In this document: positions 43,990 through 56,100 of the stretch, one piece after another
Layout of the letters: each line of letters begins with the position of its first letter
How positions within the stretch are numbered: position 1 is the first letter of the stretch
NCBI GenBank assembly: GCA_030248195.1
Contig: JASAND010013040.1
Location: 1 to 64,000, forward strand
DNA from: Trissonchulus latispiculum
Taxonomy: Eukaryota > Nematoda > Enoplea > Enoplida > Ironidae
Direction: 5' to 3'
DNA: 64,000 bases
Made by a program: the position numbers and the translations under genes
The notes under the pieces: model-generated
The model's database searches: none
What the model saw: only the letters and a program-made list of their open reading frames with translations
What the model was told of the DNA's origin: nothing

Positions 43990-46900
43990 ATGGCTCCGAT
44001 TACCCTTGTTAGTATTAATACAAATGGATTGAACAAAAACCCGAAAATTCAACAACTTTTTTTACAAATTGAAGCTACTCAGATAGCGTTCATACAAGAA
44101 ACTAATTTTGTTAGAGAAAATGAAAATTTAAAAAGGGTAATGAGCCCTAATTTCAAAATCTTCCATTCGTATTATGATACTAACAAGGGTGGCGGAGTTT
44201 GTATTTTGGTCAATCATACGATGGCGGGGGTTTTTAAATTAGTGCATGAAAGTAAAGGGAGGGTGGTGATAGTTAAAGCCGAAATTGGGGGGAGAACAGT
44301 CTTTCTCATAAATGTCTATGCGCCTTCGAAACAAGAAGCGAGGCCAGAGTTTTTTGAAACACTGCTAGAAATTATGAACACAAAAGTTTCCGATGATGCC
44401 GTTTTGCTACTGGCGGGAGATATGAACTTTGTTCATGATATGGAACTTGATAGGGACTCAAGAGCAAACCCTAACAACGTGTTTGCACATGCAACGAGAG
44501 GTCGTGAGCAGTTCAAATTGATTCAAAACAGATTTAAATTTGTGGATATTTTCAGGGAAAAATACCCAAAAAGAAAAGGGTTCAGTTGCAAAAGTGTTAA
44601 CAATGATTGCCGAAGCAGATTGGACAGGGTATATGTGGCAAAAAGACATTTGGGAGCCTTTATGTCAGTTGAGTATGTTCCCATTTCATTTTCAGACCAT
44701 AATGTTTTGTTTGTGAGATTTGCAGATTCTTTGCCTTTTCAGCCTCGAGGACCCTCGTACTGGAAAATGAATACACTGGTATTCGCAGATTTCTTTTTTG
44801 CCGAAGACTATGCAAATTTGCGCTATGATGCCCAAATGCTCCACGAGAGCACAGAGAATTCAGACGAACTATTGAAAGGCTTGCTTTGGTTCAAAGCTGA
44901 AGCCAGAAGTTTGTTTAAATTTCACAGCAGGCGTATTGCCCAGACAAAAAGAAATGAAAAGAAAAATCTTGAATGTCAGCTTAGGGAAGCGCAGGCACAA
45001 AATGATCAAACTCAGATCAGAAATTCGAAGGCGGCTATAAGGGAAATCGAATTAGCCGAAATAGAGCAAACTTTGAAACGAGCCCACAGGTCTGAACAGT
45101 TACTGGATACTATTTCGATTTTGACCGCTAAAAAAATTGAAAAGAAGGAAGGTGAGAAAAGGTATTTCTATTCCCTCAAAACTGAGTCCGGGGCAGAAGT
45201 TTCGGGAAATTCGAAAATTATTGCAGAAATGAGAGTGCAATATGAAAAATTGTTCAGCAGTTCTGGAATAGATCCAGCAAAAGCTGTCGACTTTTTGCAA
45301 AGCACCGAAGCAACAGTGGAAGACGACATTAAGCGGGAGCTAGATCAAGAAATCACGGCAGAAGAAGTGGAAAAAGCGATCAAGCAATTTTCTCTGCAGA
45401 AAGTACCAGGAAAAGATGGACTCTCCATCGAATTTTACCTTTCTTGTATCGAGTTATGCGCGCCATGGCTCGCCAAAATTTTTAATTCAATTTTGCAGTC
45501 CGGAAAATTGCCGGAAGATATGTACATGGGAGTTATATCCCTTTTGTATAAAGGAAAAGGAGATCGAGCAGAAAGGAAAAATTGGCGTCCACTCAGTATG
45601 CTGAATGTGGACTACAAAATCTTCGCCAAAGTTTTGACAAATAGATTATCAAAAGTCATGTCCGATTTGGTTAAGTTTGATCAAACTTGCGCAGTAAACG
45701 GCAGAGATATCAGAGACGGCATTTTGAGTCTTTTAGGAACTTTAGACTACGCAAAAAGCAAGGAGAAACCTTGCCTTTTTCTTTCAGTGGATCAAATGTC
45801 CGCATTTGATCTAGTTGAGTGGGATTTTCTAAAAATGGTCCTACAAAAATTCGGTTTCGGTCCAAAAATAAGGCGCTGGATAAGCGCAATTTATATGAAA
45901 GATCACGTTCAAAGTTCACTTTTGGTTAATGGCTACATGTCTCTACTGTTCAAACTTGAAAGGGGAATCAGGCAAGGGTGTCCTTTGTCTCCTCTTTTGT
46001 ATGTGCTCTGCAGCGAAACTTTCCTAAATTATGTTCTTAAAAGCCGTTCAATCAAAGGGATTAATGTTTTGGGCAGGGAGCACAAGGTTACCGCCTATGC
46101 CGATGACACAAATTTTACATTGCGAAATATCGATTCTGTTAATTAAGCTTTCCGTGAGTACAAAGAATTTGAAAACGTTTCAGGAGGGAAGCTGAAAATT
46201 GAGAAAACGGCCCTTCTTCTGTGCAGTGGGGCGCGTACAGGGCAGGTACCCCCTGAGCTCAAAAAGTATCTGAAAAGTGAAGTCAAGGTTTTTGGGATTT
46301 TCATCAGCGAAAACGGGATGGAAAATAGGAAAACCGAAGAAACTTTCGAGGAGATTTCGAACATTTTACAGTGGAAAACCCCTCCAGTGAGGTCCTCGGC
46401 GTATGCTCGAGTGACCAGTCTTATGACCTACTACTTATCGGGTCTCTGGTACACCACCTGGTTTGTTAGTCCCTCAAGAAATGTGGCCGAAACTTTAAAG
46501 AAACGGATGGAATCATATGTTTGGTTCCCGGTCACAAATAGAATTGTCCTCAGTACTGACTGCGCAAGCCTGCCCAAAACAAAAGGAGGTATAGCTTTTC
46601 CGAACATAGATTATCGAATTTTAAGTCAAAGACTAGCTATTTTGATCAGACGAAAAGTAAGTGTCACTCAATCGTGGCACCCTATTTTTGACTACTTCTA
46701 CAGTCAGGTAGAACATAAGAGTATAGGAGCTTTAAACTTCGCGAGAGTTCCAAAATTTTATCGTGAAATCAGGAAAGCAACTTTGACGTTAAGTCTGGAA
46801 GTGAACCCAAACACTATTTCGATAGAAGGTGTTCAAAGTTCAACAGCTGCGGTCAAAACAAAGCTGCTTTATGAGGCAATAACTTTGAAAAAGTTTTCTG

Positions 46901-47511
46901 AAAAGGCAAACTCAAGAATAAATTATTGGACAGAAAAGTTCCCCGGTATTCCCAGAACAGACTGGGAATATATTTGGGGGTCAATGAAAGCTAAATTTGT
47001 CGAAAGTATTGCATTGGATGTTCATTTGAAGCTCGTTCACAATGTCCTCCTGACCAACAAGCGATTGCATCAAATGAACAGTCATTTGACAGAAAATTGC
47101 GATTTTTGCGAGCAAAACTTAAACGTTTTTGTCCCAGAGGATCTAATTCACACATTCGTCAAAATTGAAGAATTGGTCAAAGCTGTATCGGCGCCTTCCC
47201 GGCAATTCTCCCAAAGAAACTTGACGGCACAGGAAAAACTTTTGGGGGTGGTGATCCGAAAAAATCCGAAGCTTTTTGCCAATTTGAGCCTGATAATTCA
47301 GCAGGCTCAAGGGGCAATTTGGTACTCACGACATATCTATAGAAAGCAGCAAAGAATTGCGGAAATTTGGGACATTTTCGTAAAATCGCTCGGGAGGATT
47401 GCCAGGAATGCGAGCGCGCTTTCTGGCCAAATTTCAATTGAAAAACTTACTGGAGATTTTGCTATTTTTGAAATAAATAATCTAGGAATTTTGGAGCTAA
47501 GAGAAATGTAA
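43990..47511 (+). pseudogene. LINE ORF2: APE endonuclease + reverse transcriptase, one in-frame stop
   Basis: A frame of 1174 codons broken only by TAA at 46144-46146, codon 719. The endonuclease occupies residues 1-240, with QETNF, NVYAP, GDMNF and the terminal FSDHN motif. The reverse transcriptase follows: KVPGKDGLSIEFY, WRPLSMLNVDYKIF, SVDQMSAFDLVEW, GIRQGCPLSPLLY and the catalytic YADD at residues 703-706. The stop falls 13 codons after YADD and cuts off thumb and C-terminal parts, which continue in the same frame to 47511. The C-terminal CX2C motif (NCDFC) lacks the usual second Cys pair, with HTFVKI where H-x-F-x2-C is expected. The unbroken reading on both sides shows the stop is recent. 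Confidence 0.92.
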
Positions 47512-48039
47512 ATTTTTGAGCCAAATTACAAATTTTTGGAGCTAGTCTCCAATTGAACAAGTAAAACTTAACTTTGGCTCTAATTAGAACTGCATATGCA
47601 AATGAATTTATTATTTATACTTGTATTGTAAATGTATCATTGTAACTGTAGTGTCAACGCTAATCTTGTTAATCTTTTGGATGAAGTAATGGAAAAAATC
47701 ACTGTCTTATGTAAGAACGGAGTGAAATCTCACTGTTTTGTATTGATGGTACTTTCTTGTAGTGTGTATAATAGTGATTTGTTCACGGAAATTTTTATGA
47801 GCTATTTTGCTATTTACAGTTTCTTGTTAAAGAATTTTCACTGTATGCGTAAACTTTCCTGTTCAATAAATGAATAGTCGTCCAGAGACTAGTTCTCTCT
47901 GGGTAAGAGCGCTCACAGCGCCCATTGGCTCTCTCCTGTTCGGACTAAGGCTACGGCCTTAGTGACTGCAGGCAGGCGTTTTTCATTATTTCGGTAGACA
48001 ATCCATGCGATGGCAATCTGAAATATATGAGTACACCCA

Positions 48040-48290
<251 letters not shown>

Positions 48291-48339
48291 TGTGTGTGTA
48301 TCTATACACACATACACATACCGCTTATATATACATACA

Positions 48340-49226
48340 TGGGACGGCCCATGACATCGTTCGTGACATCGCTCACACTGCACACACATATACACACTTA
48401 TACATATATGGGACCCCTGACATCGTTCGTGACATCGCTCACACTGCACACACATATACACACTTATACATACATGGGACCCCCATGACATCGTTCGTGA
48501 CATCGCTCACACTACACACACATATACACACTTATACATACATGGGACCTCCCATGACATCGTTCGTGACATCGCTCACAGCTGCACACACATATACACA
48601 CTTATACATACATGGGACCCCCATGACATCGTTCGTGACATCGCTCACACTGCACACACACATATACACATTTATACATACATGGGACCCCCATGACATC
48701 GTTCGTGACATCGCTGACACTGCACACACATATACACACTTATACATACATGGGACCCCCCCATGACATCGCTCGTGACATCGCTCACACTGCACACACA
48801 TATACACACTTATAAATACTTGGGACCACCCATGACATCGTTCGTGACATCGCTCACACTGCACACACACACATAGACACTTATACATACATGGGACCTC
48901 CCATGAAATTGTTCGTGACATCGCTCACACTGCACACACATATACACACTTATACATACATGGGACCCCCCATGACATCGTTCGTGACATCGCTCACACT
49001 GCACACACACATAGACACTTATACATACATGGGACCCCCCATGACATCGTTCGTGACATCGCTCACACTGCACATACATATACACACTTATACATACATG
49101 GGACCACCCATGACATCGTTCGTGACATCGCTCACACTGCACACACATATACACACTTATGCATACATGGGACCCCCCATGACATCGTTCGTGACATCGC
49201 TCACACTGCACACGCATATATACATG
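48340..49226. repeat. minisatellite, unit 66-70 bp, about 13 copies
   Basis: Each unit reads approximately CATGGGACCCCCCATGACAT, CGTTCGTGACATCGCTCACA, CTGCACACACATATACACAC, TTATACATA. Units differ by 1-3 bp in the C run and CA run, and by a few substitutions. Because many units are near multiples of three, both strands carry long open frames that mimic a Cys/His-repeat protein; these are not genes. Confidence 0.95.
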
Positions 49227-49841
49227 GCAGTTGCACTTTCGAATGTGAAAAACTGGGAGGGGGGAGTGAACGCATGCCACATGCTCTTCTCGCACACATA
49301 ACATTAGCCTCCGCACGCACACAACACATAAGTTTGACACACCTGCCCCACCTGTGCACATACCCTCTCACTTCAACTGACATCACCCACCCCCCTGCCA
49401 TCGCATGGAAGCGTCTTATTTCTTTATGATGTTACCGCCTGTCACTATAACATTTTCTCCTTGAAAGTTTCTCGTAGAAAAAATTTCACCGGTGAAATCT
49501 ATCTCCCTGAAAAGGTATCACCAGGCAAATATTTCAAACCGGAAAAGGGACAATGGACACAAGACGGAACAGTATAGCAGACAAATTAAGTGTGAAGCTT
49601 TACAGATTTTATTTCAGTTGAGACCCCTTACTGAATAGTAATCATTGTTATCATTGCAACCAGAGTAGGCAGAGTAGTCAAGATTTACTTCTGCGCAACA
49701 ATCTAAAGTACAACATTAAAACTATAGCTATATAATACGTATTGAATATGAAACGCAACCCTGATCATGAGAGGGAATCGATATTAGTTTAGTATCACAT
49801 CACCGTGGTAGTGTGGTTCACCTTCCGTGTTCACTTTCTTA

Positions 49842-50000
49842 GGGCCTTTTCAAGAAAGGGTAGAGTAGAGTAGAGTAGATTAAAATTGGCTGTTTTAACT
49901 CGCTTTAACTCCACTCAAGCTTAAAATTCCCTTTTTTAATTCTTTCATGAAAAGGATCGACTTAATTTTAACTCTACTCTACCCTTTCTTGAAAAGGCCC
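49842..50000. mobile_element. GGGCCTTTT MITE, intact short copy, 159 bp
   Basis: The ends GGGCCTTTTCAAGAAAGGGT and ACCCTTTCTTGAAAAGGCCC are perfect inverted repeats continuing into TAGAGTAGAG / CTCTACTCTA. Flanks are TTA at the left and TTT at the right, close to but not a perfect 3-bp duplication. This is the best reference copy for the family in this window. Confidence 0.85.
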
Positions 50001-50159
50001 TTTGATATAAATGGCCACTCACCGGGAAGGCAGACGACATCTATGTATTTCCCTGGGTGTGTCCGCAATAACTAATTTGGAGTGGGTGCCTTGTTTTCTG
50101 TTCTTGACCTTCGTCTCTCCGTTTCTTTCACGTTTCACGAGAAAGGCAGCATGTGGGTT

Positions 50160-50460
50160 GTGGGGCCTCTCACGAGTTGAGTTGATGGCCGGCCGGTGTC
50201 ACATCGTCCGGCCCGGAGTAGAGCCAATCCGGCCGACCGGGTCGGAAGCAGCCGGCCGGTCTTCTGAACCAGGACAATGCGCGATATTATCTGTTATAGA
50301 TAACCGGGAGAAACTGTATGCATCATTCATTATTCAATGCCAAAGATTTCGCAAACTGTACCAAAAAAGAGGGCAAATCAGGCACCTGTTGGCTTGATTT
50401 AACCGGACCGGCTCGAACCGGCCCGTTTACACCACCCGGCCGGCCGGCCGGGAAACTGCA
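50160..50460. repeat. CCGG-rich block
   Basis: GGCCGGCCGG and CCGGCCC repeats at 50184-50270 and 50402-50450 are inverted relative to each other around AT-rich sequence. This is the look of subterminal repeats of a small hAT-like element, but termini and target duplication were not found. Confidence 0.35.
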
Positions 50461-50532
50461 CTGACAAATGCCTGAAAATGCTAAGTCAACATCAAAAACA
50501 CAAAGATGAGCTTCAGAATTCAGATAAGTCTA

Positions 50533-51646
50533 TATAGTACGACCAAAAAATGTGTGTACAAACAAACTTCGACTGTTTATAGCAGATTAACCTTTGGAGT
50601 AAACCCCAACAATGTATATATTTTTAGAATTCTCAGGAACCCGAAATTTCGAAAATCCGGATAATCGGAAAATCTAAACCTTTTAGTTTCTCGCCCAATT
50701 TTTATCGCAATCAAAATTTTGTTTTGACGATCGAATAGAGCTGGTCCCGCTGCATATTTTTGCTCTTACAAGTTTTCACGAAAATGCACCCAATTTCCGA
50801 AATTCCGGGTTTTCAAAATTTCCGGATATTAAAAATTTTCTCCTATGCCCACAAGATGGATATCGTTCGAAAGGTCTTATCGAGCTGAACAACTTTTGTA
50901 ATAGAATGAACTCTTGAAAATGCACACAATTCCCGGAATTCGCAAAACCCGGATTTTAAAAATTTTCTATAATACCAATACCCCCCAATATGGGTATCAT
51001 TCGAAAGCTCTTGAGGAGCTGAACAAAACCTGTAATAGAACCAACTCGCAGAAATGAGCCCAGTTCATTGAATTCGCTAAAACCTTCCAAGCTAGAGTGA
51101 AATCCGGAATTCGTGAATTTCGGAAATTTGGTGCATTTTCAGACATTGGTTCTATTACAAGATTTGTTCAGCTCCTCAAGAGCTTTCAAATGATAGCCAT
51201 ATTGTGGGTTATTAGAGAAAATTGTTAAAATCCGGAAAATCCGGTTTTCGCGAATTCCGGGAATTGTGTGCATTTTCAAGAGTTCATTCTATTACAAAAG
51301 TTGCTCAGCTCGGTAAGAGCTTTCGAACGATACCTATCTTGTGGGTATTGGAGAAAACGTTTAATATCCGGAAATTTTGAAAACCCGGAATTCCGGAAAA
51401 CTTGTAAGAGCAAAAATATGCAGCAGGACCAGCTCTATTCGATCGTGAAAACGAAATTTTGCTTCCGATAAAAATTCGGCGAAAAACTAAAGATTTTCGA
51501 TTTTCCGTGAATGAATGATTTTTCCGATTTTCGAAATCTCTGGTTCCTGAGGATTCTAAAAATATCTACATTGTTTCGATTTAGTCCAAAGGTTAATCTA
51601 CTATAAACGGTCGAAGCTTGTACACACATTTTTTGGTCGTACTATA
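50533..51646. mobile_element. long foldback element, arms of about 550 bp (mariner-like ends)
   Basis: The left arm (50533-51085) and right arm (51090-51646) are inverted copies over almost their whole length: TATAGTACGACCAAAAAATG at the left, CATTTTTTGGTCGTACTATA at the right, with matching inner blocks such as GCTGGTCC, CTCTTACAAG and the CCGGAATT series. TA at both ends fits a Tc1/mariner-type TA duplication. Non-coding. A transcript through it would form a long hairpin. Confidence 0.85.
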
Positions 51647-52310
51647 GTAAGCTTATGCTTACCTTGTTATCTTTTCATGAACGCAGCGATTTGACAATGA
51701 ATTCTGAGCTCAACTTTTTATCCCGTCTCGTCTGGCTGGGCTACGCTCTAACTGATGATGAGAAAAGTTTGCCATCAGTCGATTGTATCTACACAAGTTT
51801 TGTGTCAGACTTTAGTAGCAGTCAGCCAAAACGTGAAACCTATAGTTTCAAATAAAACAGCACCCAACCATGCTGAATGCAAAGTTTCCTATCCGTTGAA
51901 AGCTAGACGAAACTTAATTTCTGTACGAGTCTATAAAATTTTTGAGCCTCAAATTTCCATTTAAAAATGTCTTCAGCGTGTTTTCATTTTGACATGAGGA
52001 TGAGAGCTCGTTATCATTGGCAGATTTGTATGCGTTTTCCCCAAAAGAACCTTCTAAACTGCTATTGTAAGCAGCTAGCTTGAAAGACCCGTTTTATAGA
52101 CTTATCGAAGTATATGAATAGCAAAATTTCCAAAGATTTTAGAGGCATCTTTATGTAATTATAATTTTCAGCTTGACCCCAATTGTAAGGGGACGCAAGC
52201 TTGATGGAAATTGCCAAACAAAAATATCAGTGTCTAACCCCGTCCCCATCCAACAAGAGTGACCTGCAAATTCATTGGCTTGCAAACGGTGACTTTCAGG
52301 CTTCAGCACC

Positions 52311-53078
52311 TAGGGTTGTGCCGTTAAGTGATTTAGCCGGGCCCGGGCCTACTTCATCGATCGTGACCGTGACCCGGGCCGGCCCGGAGGCCCGGGCCCG
52401 TTACAAGGCCCGGGTTCCATTCTCGCCGTTGGGGCCCGATCCGTTACAAAGCCCGGGCCTTCAGATTCAAGCCTAGACATGCCATTTTCGGTAGAATATT
52501 ACGTAACTTAATATTGTATTGTCTTATTAGTTGAAAAACCACCACTTTAAGACAGGCGTTTGCAATATAACATACTTATTCTTCTGAGCCTTTGGGTAGC
52601 GCTGCGATGGCCTATCTATCTATCTCTTAACTAGCCAATCACATTCATATTAATTAATGAGACCCAATCGGTCGACTATACCTGTTCATTAAATCTACCA
52701 TTCTCTGCAGTCTGCAGTTCATTGCCGAATCTGTTAATATTTTTAACACTTGCCAGAACCAAATCAGGTCCTTATGCAAAATTTGTTTATGAAATGTCTC
52801 ATTTCTTGTTTTCTATATCACAAACCTTCCTCAGAAGACATCACATACGCAAAGGCCATAGTAAATTCAACACTGCCAAACATAGAGACAAAATAAAAAT
52901 CCGTTTTAGAAGGCCCAACATCACCCGGGCATGACCGGGCCCGGGCCGGCCCAGGAGGCCCGGTGGGCATGAATCGGGCGGGCCGAAGCGTCTGGCCGGG
53001 CCTCTCTCAGAAAACGAGGCCCGTGACCGTGACCGGCCCGGGGCCCGAGGCCCGATACAAGGCCCCGGCACAACTCTA
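52311..53078. mobile_element. hAT-like MITE, 768 bp, 8-bp target duplication
   Basis: The ends TAGGGTTGTGCC and GGCACAACTCTA are inverted with one mismatch, flanked by TCAGCACC at both sides (52303-52310 and 53079-53086). Both subterminal zones are dense in GGCCCGGGCC motifs. No transposase. It lies just beyond the INTS12 polyadenylation signal. The left end of a relative is at 63253. Confidence 0.87.
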
Positions 53079-53105
53079 TCAGCACCTACCTAAACCACAA
53101 CCCAC

Positions 53106-53111
53106 TTTATT
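53106..53111 (-). terminator. polyadenylation signal of INTS12
   Basis: AATAAA on the minus strand, 86 bp past the INTS12 stop codon and about 28 bp before the hAT-like element begins. Confidence 0.65.
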
Positions 53112-53196
53112 TTACAAAAACACAAAACAAAAACAGAAAAAACACCAAAAATACAGCACTATTACAAACATCAAAAAACATTAAAAAACTAAAAAA

Positions 53197-56100
53197 TCAT
53201 CTAATTCTCTTCTCAATCTTCTTGGCCGCTGCCTTCTTCTTCATCTGTTCCACCCGTTTGCCCCCCAGGGTCAGGGAGGAACTCCCGGGTGCGGCGCTGG
53301 GGCGTACTTTCAGCCCGGACAGACTGCTGGTCGGAGCCACCGTAAAAGTGGCCGGCTGGCCGGCCGAGGGGGTCACGGACCGGGCCGACAGGGAACTGAG
53401 GGCCGGACTGAATTTCGTCGAGCCCTGGACCGGACCGCCCAGGTTGGTCATCAGGGTAGTGGCGAAATTTTTCGACCCGGACCCGGAACCCGAGGAACCG
53501 GAACCGGCTACTGAGCTGGCCAGTTTCTGTAGACCGCCACCGGAACCGATTCCGGAAGAGGTCGAAGCCGATTTTAGGATCCCGGGGGAACCGCCAAGAC
53601 CTCCGGCCGTGGGTGAGGATCGGGTCGACACGGAAATAGAGCCTGAACTGGCCAGTAGGTTGGTGCAGCCAGACTTCTTGGCGCCGGCACCGCCTAAAAA
53701 CAGAATGATGGCACAAAATTAGGATAGGTTAGAACTTCAATCTTATTATACAAAATGATAACAACTGTAACCTAACTAGAGACACAATTAGACATTAAAA
53801 CAAGGAATGGAGATATTCATTGGTGCTCGCAAGTATACAACAGGTTGGACGGGTGTAAAAGCACTGCCAGTGTGACACAAGAAAAAGGTCCTAACATGGT
53901 ACATCCTTATAACATAGAACAATTCAATAATATTGTATAAATGGTACATCACTTTAGGTCTACCCGACCCTACCCGTAAGAAGTTAGAAAGTCAATTTAC
54001 GGTTACCTCGGGCCCTAAGAAATAATTTAATGAATGCTTTCCCTTAATTAATTCAACTTAATTAGACATTGCAAATTGCAAGCCAAAGAAAAACTATGTA
54101 TAGGAGAAATTAGATTGTAAATGGTTTCAGCCAAAACAGCAACAGTACTGGCTGTATTTTCCATAGTTTCATTCATTCAAATTCGTTATTCAAATTCAAA
54201 TTCAAATTATTTAATGAATTCGGAAAAGCCTTACCTTTATGCTTAGCAATAAAGTCCGCAGCCAGCGCAGAAATCTTCGGCCCGCTACTGTCACTGCTCG
54301 GAGAATTCTAAACAGCAAAATTAGAAACCAATTTTAGCATGAAAAATACAAGAGCATAATACGAAAATCAAAATTATAATAGCAGAAACTTAACATATAG
54401 CTTCTCAGAATCTACCCAAGAAATATTTCCAGGGGTAGGTTTGCCTATTAAACCAGAAACCCTCCTGAAGTGCTAAAGAACCTATCAAAACATTCAGGTA
54501 CAACATTTCAATTTCTGTACCTTATCCGAAATTTCACGTTTGAACACTATCGGTTTATCCTTGGCAGAATCTTTGTCCTTGCTGGATTTCGCGGAAGAAC
54601 CAGACCCATTGGAGCCACTGGTTGTTTTGCCAGATGCGGCCTAGAACCAAATAGAAACCAAATAAAACCAAAAAAGGCTAAAAAATCTCCACAAAAAAGA
54701 GGAATTTATAAGGAAATTAATTTGTACTAGTAATACCATAAAGACAACATTAAAACTGGGGTTATTTTAGGCGAACAAAAGTGTGGGTGGGGAGTGTGGG
54801 GGACCCCCCCCTCTAGTGGGGGGTTGTCCAAAAGTGTGGGAGGATAAAATGGGCCAAAAATACAATAAAAGAGCCTGCTTTCAACATGCTACAACTAAGG
54901 TGATTAAAAATCCAGTTTTAGTACCAAAATAGACAATTTTTAACCAAAAATTTCAACGAAGCCGGAAAAAGTTTGAAGCTTTTGACCAAAAATCCCACAA
55001 AATTTAGCAAATTCTGGGCACCCTCAAGGTGAGTGGGGGAGAACCCAAAATCCTAAGAATCTAAGATATACAAGCACAGAAAAAATACCAACCTAAACTT
55101 TAAAATACCTAAAAATTATACGAAAACACACACACTGAAGTTGATATGCAACAAGTTTGTAATCAAACTTGTAGAGTAAAATTGCTTCAAAACTTCAGCC
55201 CTACCAAGTTTGCATCCAAGACTTGAAAACAAGGCTAAGCAAATTCTAGACTAAGAATTCTAGTTACGGCCTTAACGTGGTGGTACCACATTTCGTAGCT
55301 ACATACTACTGGAGTTTCAAACTTGTCCTGCGAATAACTCGATAAAACTCGATTGACTTTTTTTCGAAAGAATAATCCAAATTTTTCCGACTTTCCCGGA
55401 CCCACAACGACCAGTGCAAAAATGGCTGCAACTGCAACTATGGCCTCCCTGCCGGAACGGGTGGTTTTCATTGGCCCGTTTACGGAACCGCAAACTGTGG
55501 CACTGGCAATAGCCAATCAGGAAGCAGAAAAGGTCAGTTTAGAAACGGGCAACGACAGGAAATTTAATTTTTGTTGAATTTTCTACGGTTTCTTTTTCGA
55601 GAAACTAAGGCTGCACGAGATTGGCTCAAATCCGATTTACGTCGTGTAAGATGATTTCTGCCAAATGATCTTTAAACAGCTTTTAGACAGTGGAACGGAT
55701 TTGATAGATTGAATATAATAGATTTCATTTTAATTCTAATTTTAATTTTAACTTAGTCAGAATACTTTATATTATATACGCAGAATAATAATGCCAAGGT
55801 ATTAGAATACAATCAATTATTATGGATCTAAAAAAGATAGGCTTTGTATAAACAAGAAACGAAACAAACTTTTTATCAAAGCTATTCGAACGATGACTAT
55901 GGATAAATTTCAAAAACTTTTCAGATTTTATACACCGTTTTTAATCAGGGGAATTCACGATTGCAATCGAAATTTATTACTAATAAAAATACTAATATTA
56001 ATAAAAATGTTACTAAAAATAACTGACGATATTTTCTCCAAAAAGTGAAGCTGTCGAAATTGGAACCACATTACATAGCCCTCAATCAACTGCACTGCAC

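Larger units (their letters stand above)
42261..47880 (+). mobile_element. non-LTR retrotransposon (LINE, Tx1/L1-like), full length, 5620 bp
   Basis: It is bounded by a perfect 20-bp target-site duplication, TCCAGAGACTAGTTCTCTCT, at 42241-42260 and 47881-47900. It has a 162-bp 5' leader, ORF1 (RNA-binding-type region, zinc knuckle, NADAR domain), a 35-bp gap, ORF2 (APE endonuclease and reverse transcriptase), and a 3' tail of about 370 bp with AATAAA at 47865-47870 but no poly(A) run. One frameshift in ORF1 and one in-frame stop in ORF2 make this copy inactive, but it is otherwise young-looking. WRPLSMLNVDYKIFAKVLTN in the RT is typical of the L1/Tx1 group. Confidence 0.93.

Noticed and set aside
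53213..53722. Open frames of about 166 codons on both strands over INTS12 exon 10
   Set aside because: They overlap the supported INTS12 frame and have no homology.
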